DNA from: Stappia sp. ES.058
GTDB lineage: Bacteria > Pseudomonadota > Alphaproteobacteria > Rhizobiales > Stappiaceae
Assembly: GCF_900105595.1 (NCBI RefSeq)
Contig: NZ_LT629784.1
Location: 4,562,155-4,626,154 of the forward strand
DNA: 64,000 nt
Reading direction: 5' to 3'
Shown: in pieces, positions 43,804 to 51,694 of the stretch
Layout of the letters: each line of letters starts with the position of its first letter
Position numbering within the stretch: the stretch's first letter is position 1
The notes under the pieces: generated by a model
Seen by the model: only the letters and a program-made list of their open reading frames with translations
The model's database searches: none
Told to the model about the DNA's origin: nothing
Program-made: the position numbers and the translations under genes

Positions 43804-45315
43804 TCAGCCTTCGCCGCCAGGATGCGAGCGGGCGTTGCGCCGACCGACGAGCACGACGATCACGGTCAGCGCCAGAAGAACCAGCATGGCGATCGTGACC
43901 GGACGCTCCAGCAGGAAAGACGGATCTCCGCCCGAAATCTGCCAGCTCCGCGTCAGTTCGCCCTCGGCCATCGGACCGATCAGCAGCCCCACGACCGTCG
44001 CCGTCACCGGGTATCCATAGCGCCGCATCACCCAGCCAAGCGCCCCGGCCCCGGCCACGGTCAACGGCCCGACCATCGAACCGGTTATCGCAAATGCGCC
44101 CATCATCGAGACCGCCAGCACGAAGGGGATCAGGTAGCTCAAGCGCACCTTGACGATAGAACTTGCAAGAAAGACGAAGATGATCCCGACGGCGATCAGC
44201 AGGATCGCCTGGACGATGTTGCCGAGGATCAGCGCATAGACGACGTCGGTGCTCTCGGAGATGAAGCGCGGACCGCCGGTCACGTTGTGCATCGCGAAGG
44301 CACCAAGCAGGATCGCCGTGCCCGCTCCGCCCGGCAGCCCGAGCGCGAGAAGTGTCACCATTCCCCCGCCCTCGGACGAGGAGTTGGCTGCCTCCGACGC
44401 GATAACGCCGTCCGGGTTGCCCTTGCCGAAACCCTCGGTGTCGGTCGAAAGCCGTTTGGCAGCAGCATAAGAAGCGAGGTTCGCAACGCTGGCGCCGACG
44501 CCCGGGATGATGCCGATGGCCGTTCCGATCGTCGAGCCGCGCAACACCTGTGGCCAGGCTCGTATCGTATAGAGCGCCCCCTTCAGGATCGGCTTGAGGC
44601 GCATTTTCCGCAGTTCCCGGTCGGCAACGAGGTAATCCCCCTTTCCGGCCATGTTGATCAGTTCCGAGGCAGCAAAGAGCCCGATCAATGCGGGGATCGC
44701 GGGGATGCCGTCGAGAAGGTACATGCTGCCGAACGTGCCGCGCATCAGGCCGGTGTTGGAATAGCCTATGGTGCTGACGAGGATGCCAAGCAGTCCTGCC
44801 GCGATGCCCTTGGCGACGCTGGAATCGTTCAGCACCGCAATCAGCAGCAATCCCCAGAGCGCGACCGAAAGCATCTCGGTCGGGCCCAGCATCAAAACAA
44901 GGCTTGCCACGGGGCTCACGATAAAGAGCAGGATCAGGTACCCAAAGAGCGTTCCGATTGCCGAGGCGACGAGCCCGATACCGAGCGCCTCGCCATGCTG
45001 GCCTGCACGGGACATCGGGTAACCGTCGAACGCGGTGGCCACGGCGCTCGAGGTGCCGGGGATGTTCATGAGGATCGCGGGCACCGCGCCGCCGAACCCG
45101 CCGCCGGTGAAGATAGCCGTCAGGAAAAGGATCGCCGGCAGGAAATCCATGTACAGCGTCGCCGGGAGAAACACCGCCATGGCGATCGAGATGGAAAGGC
45201 CGGGGATCGCGCCGAAGATCAGCCCGATGAAAAGCCCGGGAATCACCACCAGCCATGCCATCGGGTCGCTGCCGAGCAGGGTCAAGGCCCCAAAGAATGC
45301 GGTGAAGTCGATCAT
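43804..45315 (-). CDS. TctA-type tripartite tricarboxylate transporter large membrane subunit
   Basis: This 503-residue permease has about a dozen TM helices and the family signatures GLIFGAIPGLSISIAMAVFLP, FTGGGFGGAVPAILMNIPGTSSAVATAFDGYPM and GIIPGVGASVANLASYAAAKR. TctA is the large membrane component that works with TctB and the periplasmic TctC protein to import carboxylates. Fixed gene order tctC-tctB-tctA-leuC-leuD on one strand implies that the imported compound is the dehydratase substrate or product. Confidence 0.93.
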   Translation of the reverse strand: MIDFTAFFGALTLLGSDPMAWLVVIPGLFIGLIFGAIPGLSISIAMAVFLPATLYMDFLPAILFLTAIFTGGGFGGAVPAILMNIPGTSSAVATAFDGYPMSRAGQHGEALGIGLVASAIGTLFGYLILLFIVSPVASLVLMLGPTEMLSVALWGLLLIAVLNDSSVAKGIAAGLLGILVSTIGYSNTGLMRGTFGSMYLLDGIPAIPALIGLFAASELINMAGKGDYLVADRELRKMRLKPILKGALYTIRAWPQVLRGSTIGTAIGIIPGVGASVANLASYAAAKRLSTDTEGFGKGNPDGVIASEAANSSSEGGGMVTLLALGLPGGAGTAILLGAFAMHNVTGGPRFISESTDVVYALILGNIVQAILLIAVGIIFVFLASSIVKVRLSYLIPFVLAVSMMGAFAITGSMVGPLTVAGAGALGWVMRRYGYPVTATVVGLLIGPMAEGELTRSWQISGGDPSFLLERPVTIAMLVLLALTVIVVLVGRRNARSHPGGEG

Positions 45316-45347
45316 GATTGATTATGCTCCAGGACCATTCAGCGCCG

Positions 45348-45827
45348 TCAGACCAAAAGGACCGGCAGGCGGACCATCAACAGGTCGACAAAGACCCATG
45401 TGATCGCAGCCGCGCCGCCAATCGACGCCAGCGCAAGTTTCCACCAGCAGCGCTCTCCCTGCACCAGCAGGCAGAGAAGGATGAAGATCACGGTGCCTAC
45501 GTCGAAACCGATCCAGGGCACGGAGCAGGCGTACAGGCCGGTCAGCGCGATCAGGATGAGAGGCCGCGCCGCGTCGCCGCGTGCCGCCGCCACCAGCCGG
45601 TCGACAGTGGGTGATGTGCGGATATCGGCGATACCGGCCCAAAGCGCGGCCGCGGCGCCGATGGCCGCTCCGGGAACGATCAACAGCCAGTCGGTCGTGC
45701 GTCGCGCAACCTCGGCCACGGAAACGGCATAGAAAATCATGACTCCGGCGATGACAACGGCCAGACCGAGAGCTCCCCAGTTCCGGCGGCTTCGGGTCGG
45801 TCTTTCCTGTTTTTCCCCGTGCTGCAT
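45348..45827 (-). CDS. TctB-type tripartite tricarboxylate transporter small membrane subunit
   Basis: The 159-residue product has a charged cytoplasmic N-terminus and four TM helices, the usual TctB layout, and lies between the tctC-like and tctA-like genes. TctB proteins are poorly conserved; the assignment rests mainly on topology and position. Confidence 0.85.
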   Translation of the reverse strand: MQHGEKQERPTRSRRNWGALGLAVVIAGVMIFYAVSVAEVARRTTDWLLIVPGAAIGAAAALWAGIADIRTSPTVDRLVAAARGDAARPLILIALTGLYACSVPWIGFDVGTVIFILLCLLVQGERCWWKLALASIGGAAAITWVFVDLLMVRLPVLLV

Positions 45828-45885
45828 CTCGTGCCCCTTCGAATGGTCAATGGCGGGCGCAAAGAGTGCGCCCGCCGCGCGTCGA

Positions 45886-46893
45886 TCAGTTGATCACGCC
45901 GCTGAGTTCGGAAAGCGCCCCGTAAGCGCCATCCACCATCTCCTGGCTGGCTTCGGGGCCGATCCAATCCGAGCCTACGCCAGCTTCGCGGGCCGCAGCC
46001 TTGTATGCGTCGCTGGTGACGACCTTCTTATAGGCGTCGAGCAGTGCTTCGTAGCGGTCGGGATGCTCGTCCTTCAGGGCAGACGGCACGATCAGGCCGC
46101 TGATATTGCCGCCAATGATCGGCTGCTTTTCGGCCCCAAGCGCAACCAGCGCGTCATTCAGCAAGGGGGCCCCCATGCTGTCCGGATCATTGTCGTTGAC
46201 AATCGCGAGCACCTTGAGGCTGTCCATGATCGAAGCCGCGCCACGGGCGGCCAGGACCTCGAAATCGACCTGATTGCCGGCAAGCGCCGTCCGCAAAGGA
46301 GCACCGCCATCATATGTGACGAAGCGGACGTTTTCCACAGGGATGTCCAGCGCGTTCATGGCAAGGATGGTCTGAAGATGCCCGCCATTGCCGTAGATGA
46401 TCCCCGAAGACACGGTGCCCGGCTCTTTCATCGCCTCGACGAGTTGGTCGAAGGTCTCGTAGGGGCTGTCGTTATGTACCGCCCAGATCGCGTAGTCGTT
46501 CCACTGCGCGTTCAGAAGGCTGAAGTCCTCCCACTTGACCGGCGCGCCGCCAACGAGAATGGCATTGGCGAGATAGGGGGTCGCCTGCATCAACAGCAAC
46601 GTGTTTCCGTCTGCAGGCTGCTGGATGAGGTAGGTCGCCCCGAGGCCGCCTGCACCGCCGGGACGGTTCTCAACCACCACCGGAACGCCGAGCTCCTTGC
46701 TCATCGGGTCGGCCAGGGTCCGTGCCATTCGGTCTGCGGAGCCGCCGGCATTGAAGGGAACGATGATCGTGATCGGCCCTTTGGGCCAGCCTTCGGCGGC
46801 CTGAACGGTGCCGGTGCCGAGACCCAGAGTAAACAGGGCTGCGGCCGCGAGACCAAGGAAGCTGCGACGCGAGGCGTCTTTGAAACTAGGCAT
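45886..46893 (-). CDS. TctC-type periplasmic carboxylate-binding protein
   Basis: The 335-residue protein has an N-terminal signal with Arg-Arg (DASRRSFLGLAAAALFTLGLG), which may be a Tat signal. A Bug/TctC fold follows (WPKGPITIIVPFNAGGSADRMAR, VVVENRPGGAGGLGATYLIQ). It captures the substrate for the TctA/TctB pair. The start follows GGGAGGATCAC. It is the first gene of the minus-strand operon, divergent from the GntR-type regulator gene. Confidence 0.92.
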   Translation of the reverse strand: MPSFKDASRRSFLGLAAAALFTLGLGTGTVQAAEGWPKGPITIIVPFNAGGSADRMARTLADPMSKELGVPVVVENRPGGAGGLGATYLIQQPADGNTLLLMQATPYLANAILVGGAPVKWEDFSLLNAQWNDYAIWAVHNDSPYETFDQLVEAMKEPGTVSSGIIYGNGGHLQTILAMNALDIPVENVRFVTYDGGAPLRTALAGNQVDFEVLAARGAASIMDSLKVLAIVNDNDPDSMGAPLLNDALVALGAEKQPIIGGNISGLIVPSALKDEHPDRYEALLDAYKKVVTSDAYKAAAREAGVGSDWIGPEASQEMVDGAYGALSELSGVIN

Positions 46894-46952
46894 GTGATCC
46901 TCCCAGAATATTGTTTAGGCTCGATTCGCCTACCCCAAATTGCTAAATAATC

Positions 46953-46970
46953 CTATTGTTATGTCAATAG
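46953..46970. promoter_or_regulatory. Palindromic operator between tctC and gntR-type genes
   Basis: CTATTG-TTATGT-CAATAG is a perfect 6+6 dyad in an AT-rich patch of the 173-base divergent intergenic region, 60 bases upstream of the tctC start and 97 before the regulator start. It is the best candidate binding site for the GntR/UTRA regulator encoded beside it. Confidence 0.5.
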
Positions 46971-47066
46971 TACATTTCACTTGGATTGGGCGTTCGAAGC
47001 GACTAATCATTGTGAAAGAGATTGCTCATCCTGTTGAAAGACACCGCTCATCCTGTTGGAGGAGGC

Positions 47067-47894
47067 ATGAAGAAGACGCTTATCGAAGGATCGACGCACC
47101 CCCGCATACAAGCGGATGATACCCCGCTTCCCAAGCACCACCGCGTCTACCTCGTTCTCAGGCAAGAGATCGAGGACTGGGTCTATTCCGATACCGAGCC
47201 GATGCAGGGCGACCTCGCACTGGCAGAGCGTTTCGATGTTTCCCGGATCACGATACGCAAGGCGATGGACCGTCTGGCTGCCGAGCGCATGGTCGAACGC
47301 CAGCGTGGCCGCGGCACGTTCGCGCGCAAGCGGGACGGCCAGCCGTCCCCCGTCACGGCGAGTCTTTCGGGAAATATCGAGAACCTGCTCGCGCTTGGCC
47401 TGCAGACCGACGTCGACCTCATCGAATTCACCTATGCGGTCGCGCCGCCACACATTTGTGCCGCCATGAACCTGCCTGCCGGAACGGTCATGCAGCGCGC
47501 GATCCGGGTGCGCAGTCTCGACGGCCTGCCCTTCAGCCATTTGACGACATGGCTGCCCGAAGAGATCGGGCGCAGCTTCGGCGCCGAGCAGATGCGGCAG
47601 ACGGCGCTTCTGCGTCTGATCGAACGTGCGGGACACCCGATCGCCTCGGCACGCCAGGTCATCACGGCCAAGCTCGCCACTCCGGAGGTCGCAAATCTGT
47701 TGGAAATCGAGCCCGGCGAGGCGCTGCTGGCGGTGCGCCGCATCGTATACGACGAGGCTGGACGGGCGGTCGAGCACATCAACGGCCTCTACCGGCCCGA
47801 CACATACGAACATGAAATGGAATACGTCCGCAGTCGCACCCCGGAGGCGGAATTATGGACAACCCGAGACACACGCAACGGGGCCGACACATGA
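47067..47894 (+). CDS. GntR-family regulator with UTRA ligand domain
   Basis: The 275-residue protein has a GntR winged helix (about 25-90, GDLALAERFDVSRITIRKAMDRLAAERMVERQRGRGTFA) and a UTRA effector domain (HutC subfamily, about 105-250). It should repress the transporter-dehydratase operon and the downstream lyase gene until the substrate or a derivative binds. The start follows GGAGGAGGC. The stop overlaps the lyase ATG by 4 bases, so regulator and lyase are one operon. Confidence 0.93.
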   Translation: MKKTLIEGSTHPRIQADDTPLPKHHRVYLVLRQEIEDWVYSDTEPMQGDLALAERFDVSRITIRKAMDRLAAERMVERQRGRGTFARKRDGQPSPVTASLSGNIENLLALGLQTDVDLIEFTYAVAPPHICAAMNLPAGTVMQRAIRVRSLDGLPFSHLTTWLPEEIGRSFGAEQMRQTALLRLIERAGHPIASARQVITAKLATPEVANLLEIEPGEALLAVRRIVYDEAGRAVEHINGLYRPDTYEHEMEYVRSRTPEAELWTTRDTRNGADT

Positions 47895-48751
47895 GCGATT
47901 TGAAAACCATGCTGGCCGATTCGAGCCGCGGCATAGTAGCGCCGGGGGTCTACGACGCCTTGACCGCGCTTCTGGCCGAGCAGGCCGGGTTCGACTGTCT
48001 TTACCTCTCCGGCGCCTCGATCGCCTATTCAAGGCTGGGTCGGCCCGACATCGGTCTTGTGTCGGTGTCCGAAGTAATTGCGACCACCGAGCTCATCACC
48101 GATCGGGTCGACCTGCCCGTGATCGTCGATGGCGACACCGGCTTTGGCAATGCGCTGAACGTGCAGCGCACCGTACGCGGCTTCGAACGCGCGGGCGCAC
48201 AGGCGATCCAGCTTGAAGACCAGAGCTTTCCAAAGCGCTGCGGCCATCTTGCCGGGAAGAAGCTGGTCGGCAAGGAGGAGATGGTCGGCAAGATTCGCGC
48301 AGCCCTCGATGCCCGCGACAGTGATCGTCTTCAGATCATCGCGCGTACCGACGCCATTGCCGTCGAAGGGTTCGATGCCGCCCTCGCGCGGGCCGAGGCT
48401 TATGCCGAGGCTGGTGCCGATGTCCTCTTCATCGAAGCGCCGCGCTCGCCGGAACAGCTGGGCGCGATCGCCGAGAGGTTTTCCGGACATGTCCCCCTGC
48501 TCGCCAACATGGTCGAGGGAGGGATGACCCCGATGAATTCGGCGCAGGATTTGCACGACCGCGGCTTTCGCATCGTCATATTCCCCGGCGGTGCCGCCCG
48601 TGCAATGCTGCGTCAGGGCCAAGCCTATTACGCGAGTTTGAAAGACAACGGCAGCAACGCCCCGTTTCGTGAGCGGATGGCTGATTTCGACGAACTGAAT
48701 GACGTCATTGGCTTGCCCGAGATGCTGGAGTCCGCGAAAAAATACGAATGA
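47891..48751 (+). CDS. PrpB-like lyase (isocitrate lyase/PEP mutase superfamily)
   Basis: The 286-residue protein has the Mg-binding Asp80 and Asp82 (VDGDTGFGN) and the lyase-specific motif KRCGH with catalytic Cys117, which separates true lyases from phosphonopyruvate enzymes. Members cleave 2-methylisocitrate or 2,3-dimethylmalate. The neighbouring LeuCD-like hydratase matches the Eubacterium barkeri nicotinate pathway, where dimethylmaleate hydratase is followed by dimethylmalate lyase giving propionate and pyruvate; this is the best guess for substrate. Methylcitrate-cycle partners (prpC, prpD) are absent. Confidence 0.88.
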   Translation: MSDLKTMLADSSRGIVAPGVYDALTALLAEQAGFDCLYLSGASIAYSRLGRPDIGLVSVSEVIATTELITDRVDLPVIVDGDTGFGNALNVQRTVRGFERAGAQAIQLEDQSFPKRCGHLAGKKLVGKEEMVGKIRAALDARDSDRLQIIARTDAIAVEGFDAALARAEAYAEAGADVLFIEAPRSPEQLGAIAERFSGHVPLLANMVEGGMTPMNSAQDLHDRGFRIVIFPGGAARAMLRQGQAYYASLKDNGSNAPFRERMADFDELNDVIGLPEMLESAKKYE

Positions 48752-48899
48752 TGCAGCGCCTTGTTTCACAAATCGGCTGAGGGGCTCACCGCGTGACACG
48801 GTGCTGTCAGACCAATTCGAACCAGTCTCTGCAAGGACAGTGAGGCTGCCCCTTGTGCCGCGCTGTGAACAGCCCCTGGGGTCTTTGACGCCTTGAGCT

Positions 48900-49440
48900 A
48901 CTCCCCGGATCGTTGGACAGATTTCGGCGTAACTCAAGCCACTCGTTGTATCTGCCGATCAGATTGGTGTTGTTGAACGCTATTGCCAATAGACCACCGC
49001 AGGCGACCTGTCGCCAGGGGCTGAATGCGGGGGCTTCCGATTGCATAAATCACTCCATTTCCGGACACCGGCCTGGCCCGTTAGCCGGCTTCCCATGGAT
49101 CGAGATGCGCACGCCGAGACCTGGTTCGACCGGTCCACCCTCAGTCCCTTGAGCAGATATGGCCAGATCTTGTGTCCCTTGGCCGGTCTTGAGGTGTTGG
49201 GCTTCTGGTCGATCGGCATCAGACCCATGAGCCGCATCAGCCGCATGATCCGCTTCCATGGACGGATCATGGTGGGATGAACTTCCGAAGAACTCGCCCT
49301 TCCGAGACCGGTTCCTCGCCCCCTCAGGGCTTTCAGGGCGACCTTCGCCTTGCTCCCCGCGCGCGCTGCTTGCGTTTCGACATCTCAGACCTGCATGTTC
49401 TTGAAGACCGGCACACCACAAGCCGGAGCTTACGTCAGAC
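48900..49440 (-). mobile_element. Degenerate IS3-family remnant
   Basis: The clearest piece is at about 49080-49250, where the minus strand reads RIMRLMRLMGLMPIDQKPNTS, then AKGHKIWPYLLKGLRVDRSNQV. This matches IS3-family OrfB just before its first catalytic Asp, but the frame then fails. No ends or target duplications could be defined. The whole gene-free stretch 48752-49570 lies between the lyase gene and the recombinase gene. Confidence 0.55.
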
Positions 49441-49570
49441 CGATTTTCGGGAGGTCCTCCGCTCTCTCCCCCGAGGGCTCTGTGACACAGCCTACATCAC
49501 GGCTTTCAGGAACATTATTTGATAATTTAAAAGAGGTACCGCTTCTTCGATTTCCTTCGAGGAGGCAAAA

Positions 49571-50548
49571 TTGGAACTATCGGATCTGGAAGGGGCAGCA
49601 CGGCGCTTTGTGCGTGAGTGTCGCGATATCAAATCGTTGTCGGCGAATACGATTAGCGCATATGAGCAAGATCTTGCTGAGTTCGAGGTGTTTTTCGGGG
49701 CGGAGGAGGTCGGAAGCGAGATCGATGTGACTCTCGTTGGCGATTATATCCAGTGGCTGCGCGAGAGGCGGGAACTCAAGCCGGCAACGATCCGGCGGCG
49801 CATCGCGTGCCTCAAATCCTTCTGTCGTTGGTTGAAGGAACAGGGGCTGGCTTTACAGTCGCCTTTTGACGAGAAGACTATTGTCGTCCGTATCCCCAAA
49901 AGATTGCCCCGAGCCCTGACCCGAAGCCAGGCCAGTCAGGTCGCAAAAGCGGTTTCCGAAGAGCCAAGAGTTGCGGGTGTCCCGCGACGGGGAGACGCGA
50001 TGCTATCGCAACATGACCCCTTGTCGGATCCATGCGATCCAAGGGTGACGACCCATCTCGCCGTAAGCCTCATGCTCGCCTCGGGAATGCGGGTGGGTGA
50101 ACTGACGGCAATCCGACTGGGCGATATCGATCCGACCTGTTCTGTGATCAACATTACCGGAAAGGGGTCGAGGGAACGAACTGTCTTCCTGACCAACGCC
50201 CGATTGGTGCATGTGCTCCGCCGTTATATCGCCGCGCTTGTGGAGCATTGCGCGGCGGATAACGTCCTCCTGCGCAATGCACGAGGCAGGGCTTTGACCC
50301 CGCAGGCGCTACGCCTTCGCCTGCGCAAGCTTGGAGACCGTCTGGCCTTTTCGCAACGCCTCACTCCGCACCGGTTCCGACATACGGCCGCGACGATCCT
50401 TCTGGAGGAAGGCGTAGACATCCGCTACGTCCAGCGCCTTCTTGGGCATTCCAGTATTTCGACAACCGAGATCTACACACATGTGACGGATGTAAGCCTT
50501 CGTCAAGCGCTGGAACGAGCAGATGTGGTCGGGCGAGTGGGGATTTGA
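49571..50548 (+). CDS. Tyrosine recombinase (XerC/D-like integrase)
   Basis: The 325-residue protein has an N-terminal SAM-like core-binding domain (1-100) and the catalytic residues Arg174 (SGMRVGELTA), Lys198, His267 and Arg270 (TPHRFRHTAA), His293 (LGHSSISTTE) and nucleophile Tyr302 (IYTHV). All are present, so it is probably active. A 15-residue loop near 136-150 is longer than in XerC/D. The start is TTG after GGAGG. It lies immediately upstream of the inverted-repeat-bracketed pair and may mobilise that cassette or the larger island. Confidence 0.9.
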   Translation: MELSDLEGAARRFVRECRDIKSLSANTISAYEQDLAEFEVFFGAEEVGSEIDVTLVGDYIQWLRERRELKPATIRRRIACLKSFCRWLKEQGLALQSPFDEKTIVVRIPKRLPRALTRSQASQVAKAVSEEPRVAGVPRRGDAMLSQHDPLSDPCDPRVTTHLAVSLMLASGMRVGELTAIRLGDIDPTCSVINITGKGSRERTVFLTNARLVHVLRRYIAALVEHCAADNVLLRNARGRALTPQALRLRLRKLGDRLAFSQRLTPHRFRHTAATILLEEGVDIRYVQRLLGHSSISTTEIYTHVTDVSLRQALERADVVGRVGI

Positions 50549-50564
50549 GGAGGGAGATGTATCG

Positions 50565-50585
50565 ATAACTGAGAATTATCAATGC
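50565..50585 (+). repeat. Left copy of 21-bp perfect inverted repeat
   Basis: The repeat begins ATAACTGAGAATTATC and contains the ATG of the ATP-grasp gene (50582-50584). With the base before it, it forms a GATAA-CTGAGAA-TTATC dyad. Its only purine-rich ribosome-binding candidate, GAGAA, sits in the dyad centre. The identical sequence recurs in inverted orientation at 54201-54221. Confidence 0.9.
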
Positions 50586-51694
50586 CATCGACGGTACCAA
50601 GATGGGCTACAGTTGCCGAGTTGCAGGCGCTTATCGACCTCACGATTGAGCAGGCTCACAGTACGGCGATCCTTATAATAGCTGACGATACTGCAGCAGC
50701 GGACCGCATGAGTTCGCTCAAATCGGTGAGATTTCAGGAACGAATGATCAGCGACACCGAGTTGAACTTCCTTGCTGGGACGTTTCAGCGCTGCGGGATC
50801 GCATGTCAGACGGTTTTTGGTTTTGAGAGGTTCATGCAGCTTGCCTTGGAGGGAAAGGCTTTTCCGGCGAGGGCAAGCACCACAGTAGTGTTAGATAAAA
50901 CAGAAGGCGGAGGACATCGCGACGGATTTGGTCCAGCACGGCGTTCAATGGGCGCTCTCCTGGCTAGGCTGTTCGGTTATCACTATGGGCATGCCGACGC
51001 CTACTCTGCGGCGATCACCAGACACAAGCATCACCAATCGATGCTCATGCGCCAAGCAAAAATCGGGGTGCCTGATACCTGGTCATATGACAGCAAACAT
51101 GGCTGGATTACCGGAAAACCAAAACCGGGGAAAAAGGTGATTTGCAAGTCCACGTACGAGGCGTGGAGTATAGGGGTCTCAGAGAGCACGGTCGGCCCTT
51201 TCGACGAAGCGATGGAGCGTCGCATCGCAGATTTGGCCGACGATATCGGTCAGCCTGTTTGCGTTCAGGAATTCATTGAAGGACGCGAAATCTACGCGCT
51301 TGTCGTGGACAACGGCACACCGATGATGGTTGGACTAGCCGAAGCAAGTTCTTCTAACGGTCCAAAGTCAAACGGAAGCTATCTGGTATTCGATGATCAT
51401 TATCGTCCGGGTGGGATTGTTTACAGTGACTGCGACGATCTACCAGAAAAGACACGGTCAGCGATCGCGGATAACGCCCTAAGCACCTTTGCGCTGATGG
51501 CGATGTCAAATGTTGGTCGCGTCGACTTTAGGGTGACATCGGCTGGCAAAGCCTACGTGATTGATATCGCTGACAACCCTGGAACGTCTGAGGCGAGTTC
51601 ACTTGCACACATTCTCAAGAAGCGTGGAATCGCATTTGAAAACACCCCTCTTCTGCTTATCGGGGCAAGCCTCAGTCAAGAGCTACGCCGCTAA
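50582..51694 (+). CDS. ATP-grasp ligase, D-Ala-D-Ala-ligase-like
   Basis: The 370-residue protein has an ATP-grasp fold. A lysine-containing strand (VICKSTYEAWSIGVSES), the loop CVQEFIEGREIYALVV, a metal-binding GRVDFRV and VIDIADNPGTSEASSL resemble D-Ala-D-Ala ligase and related peptide-forming enzymes. It should join a carboxylate to an amine through an acyl phosphate; no substrate or precursor peptide is evident. The ATG is inside the left inverted repeat, and the TAA shares bases with the TAG of the convergent STAND gene. Base composition is less GC-rich than the core genes. Confidence 0.82.
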   Translation: MPSTVPRWATVAELQALIDLTIEQAHSTAILIIADDTAAADRMSSLKSVRFQERMISDTELNFLAGTFQRCGIACQTVFGFERFMQLALEGKAFPARASTTVVLDKTEGGGHRDGFGPARRSMGALLARLFGYHYGHADAYSAAITRHKHHQSMLMRQAKIGVPDTWSYDSKHGWITGKPKPGKKVICKSTYEAWSIGVSESTVGPFDEAMERRIADLADDIGQPVCVQEFIEGREIYALVVDNGTPMMVGLAEASSSNGPKSNGSYLVFDDHYRPGGIVYSDCDDLPEKTRSAIADNALSTFALMAMSNVGRVDFRVTSAGKAYVIDIADNPGTSEASSLAHILKKRGIAFENTPLLLIGASLSQELRR

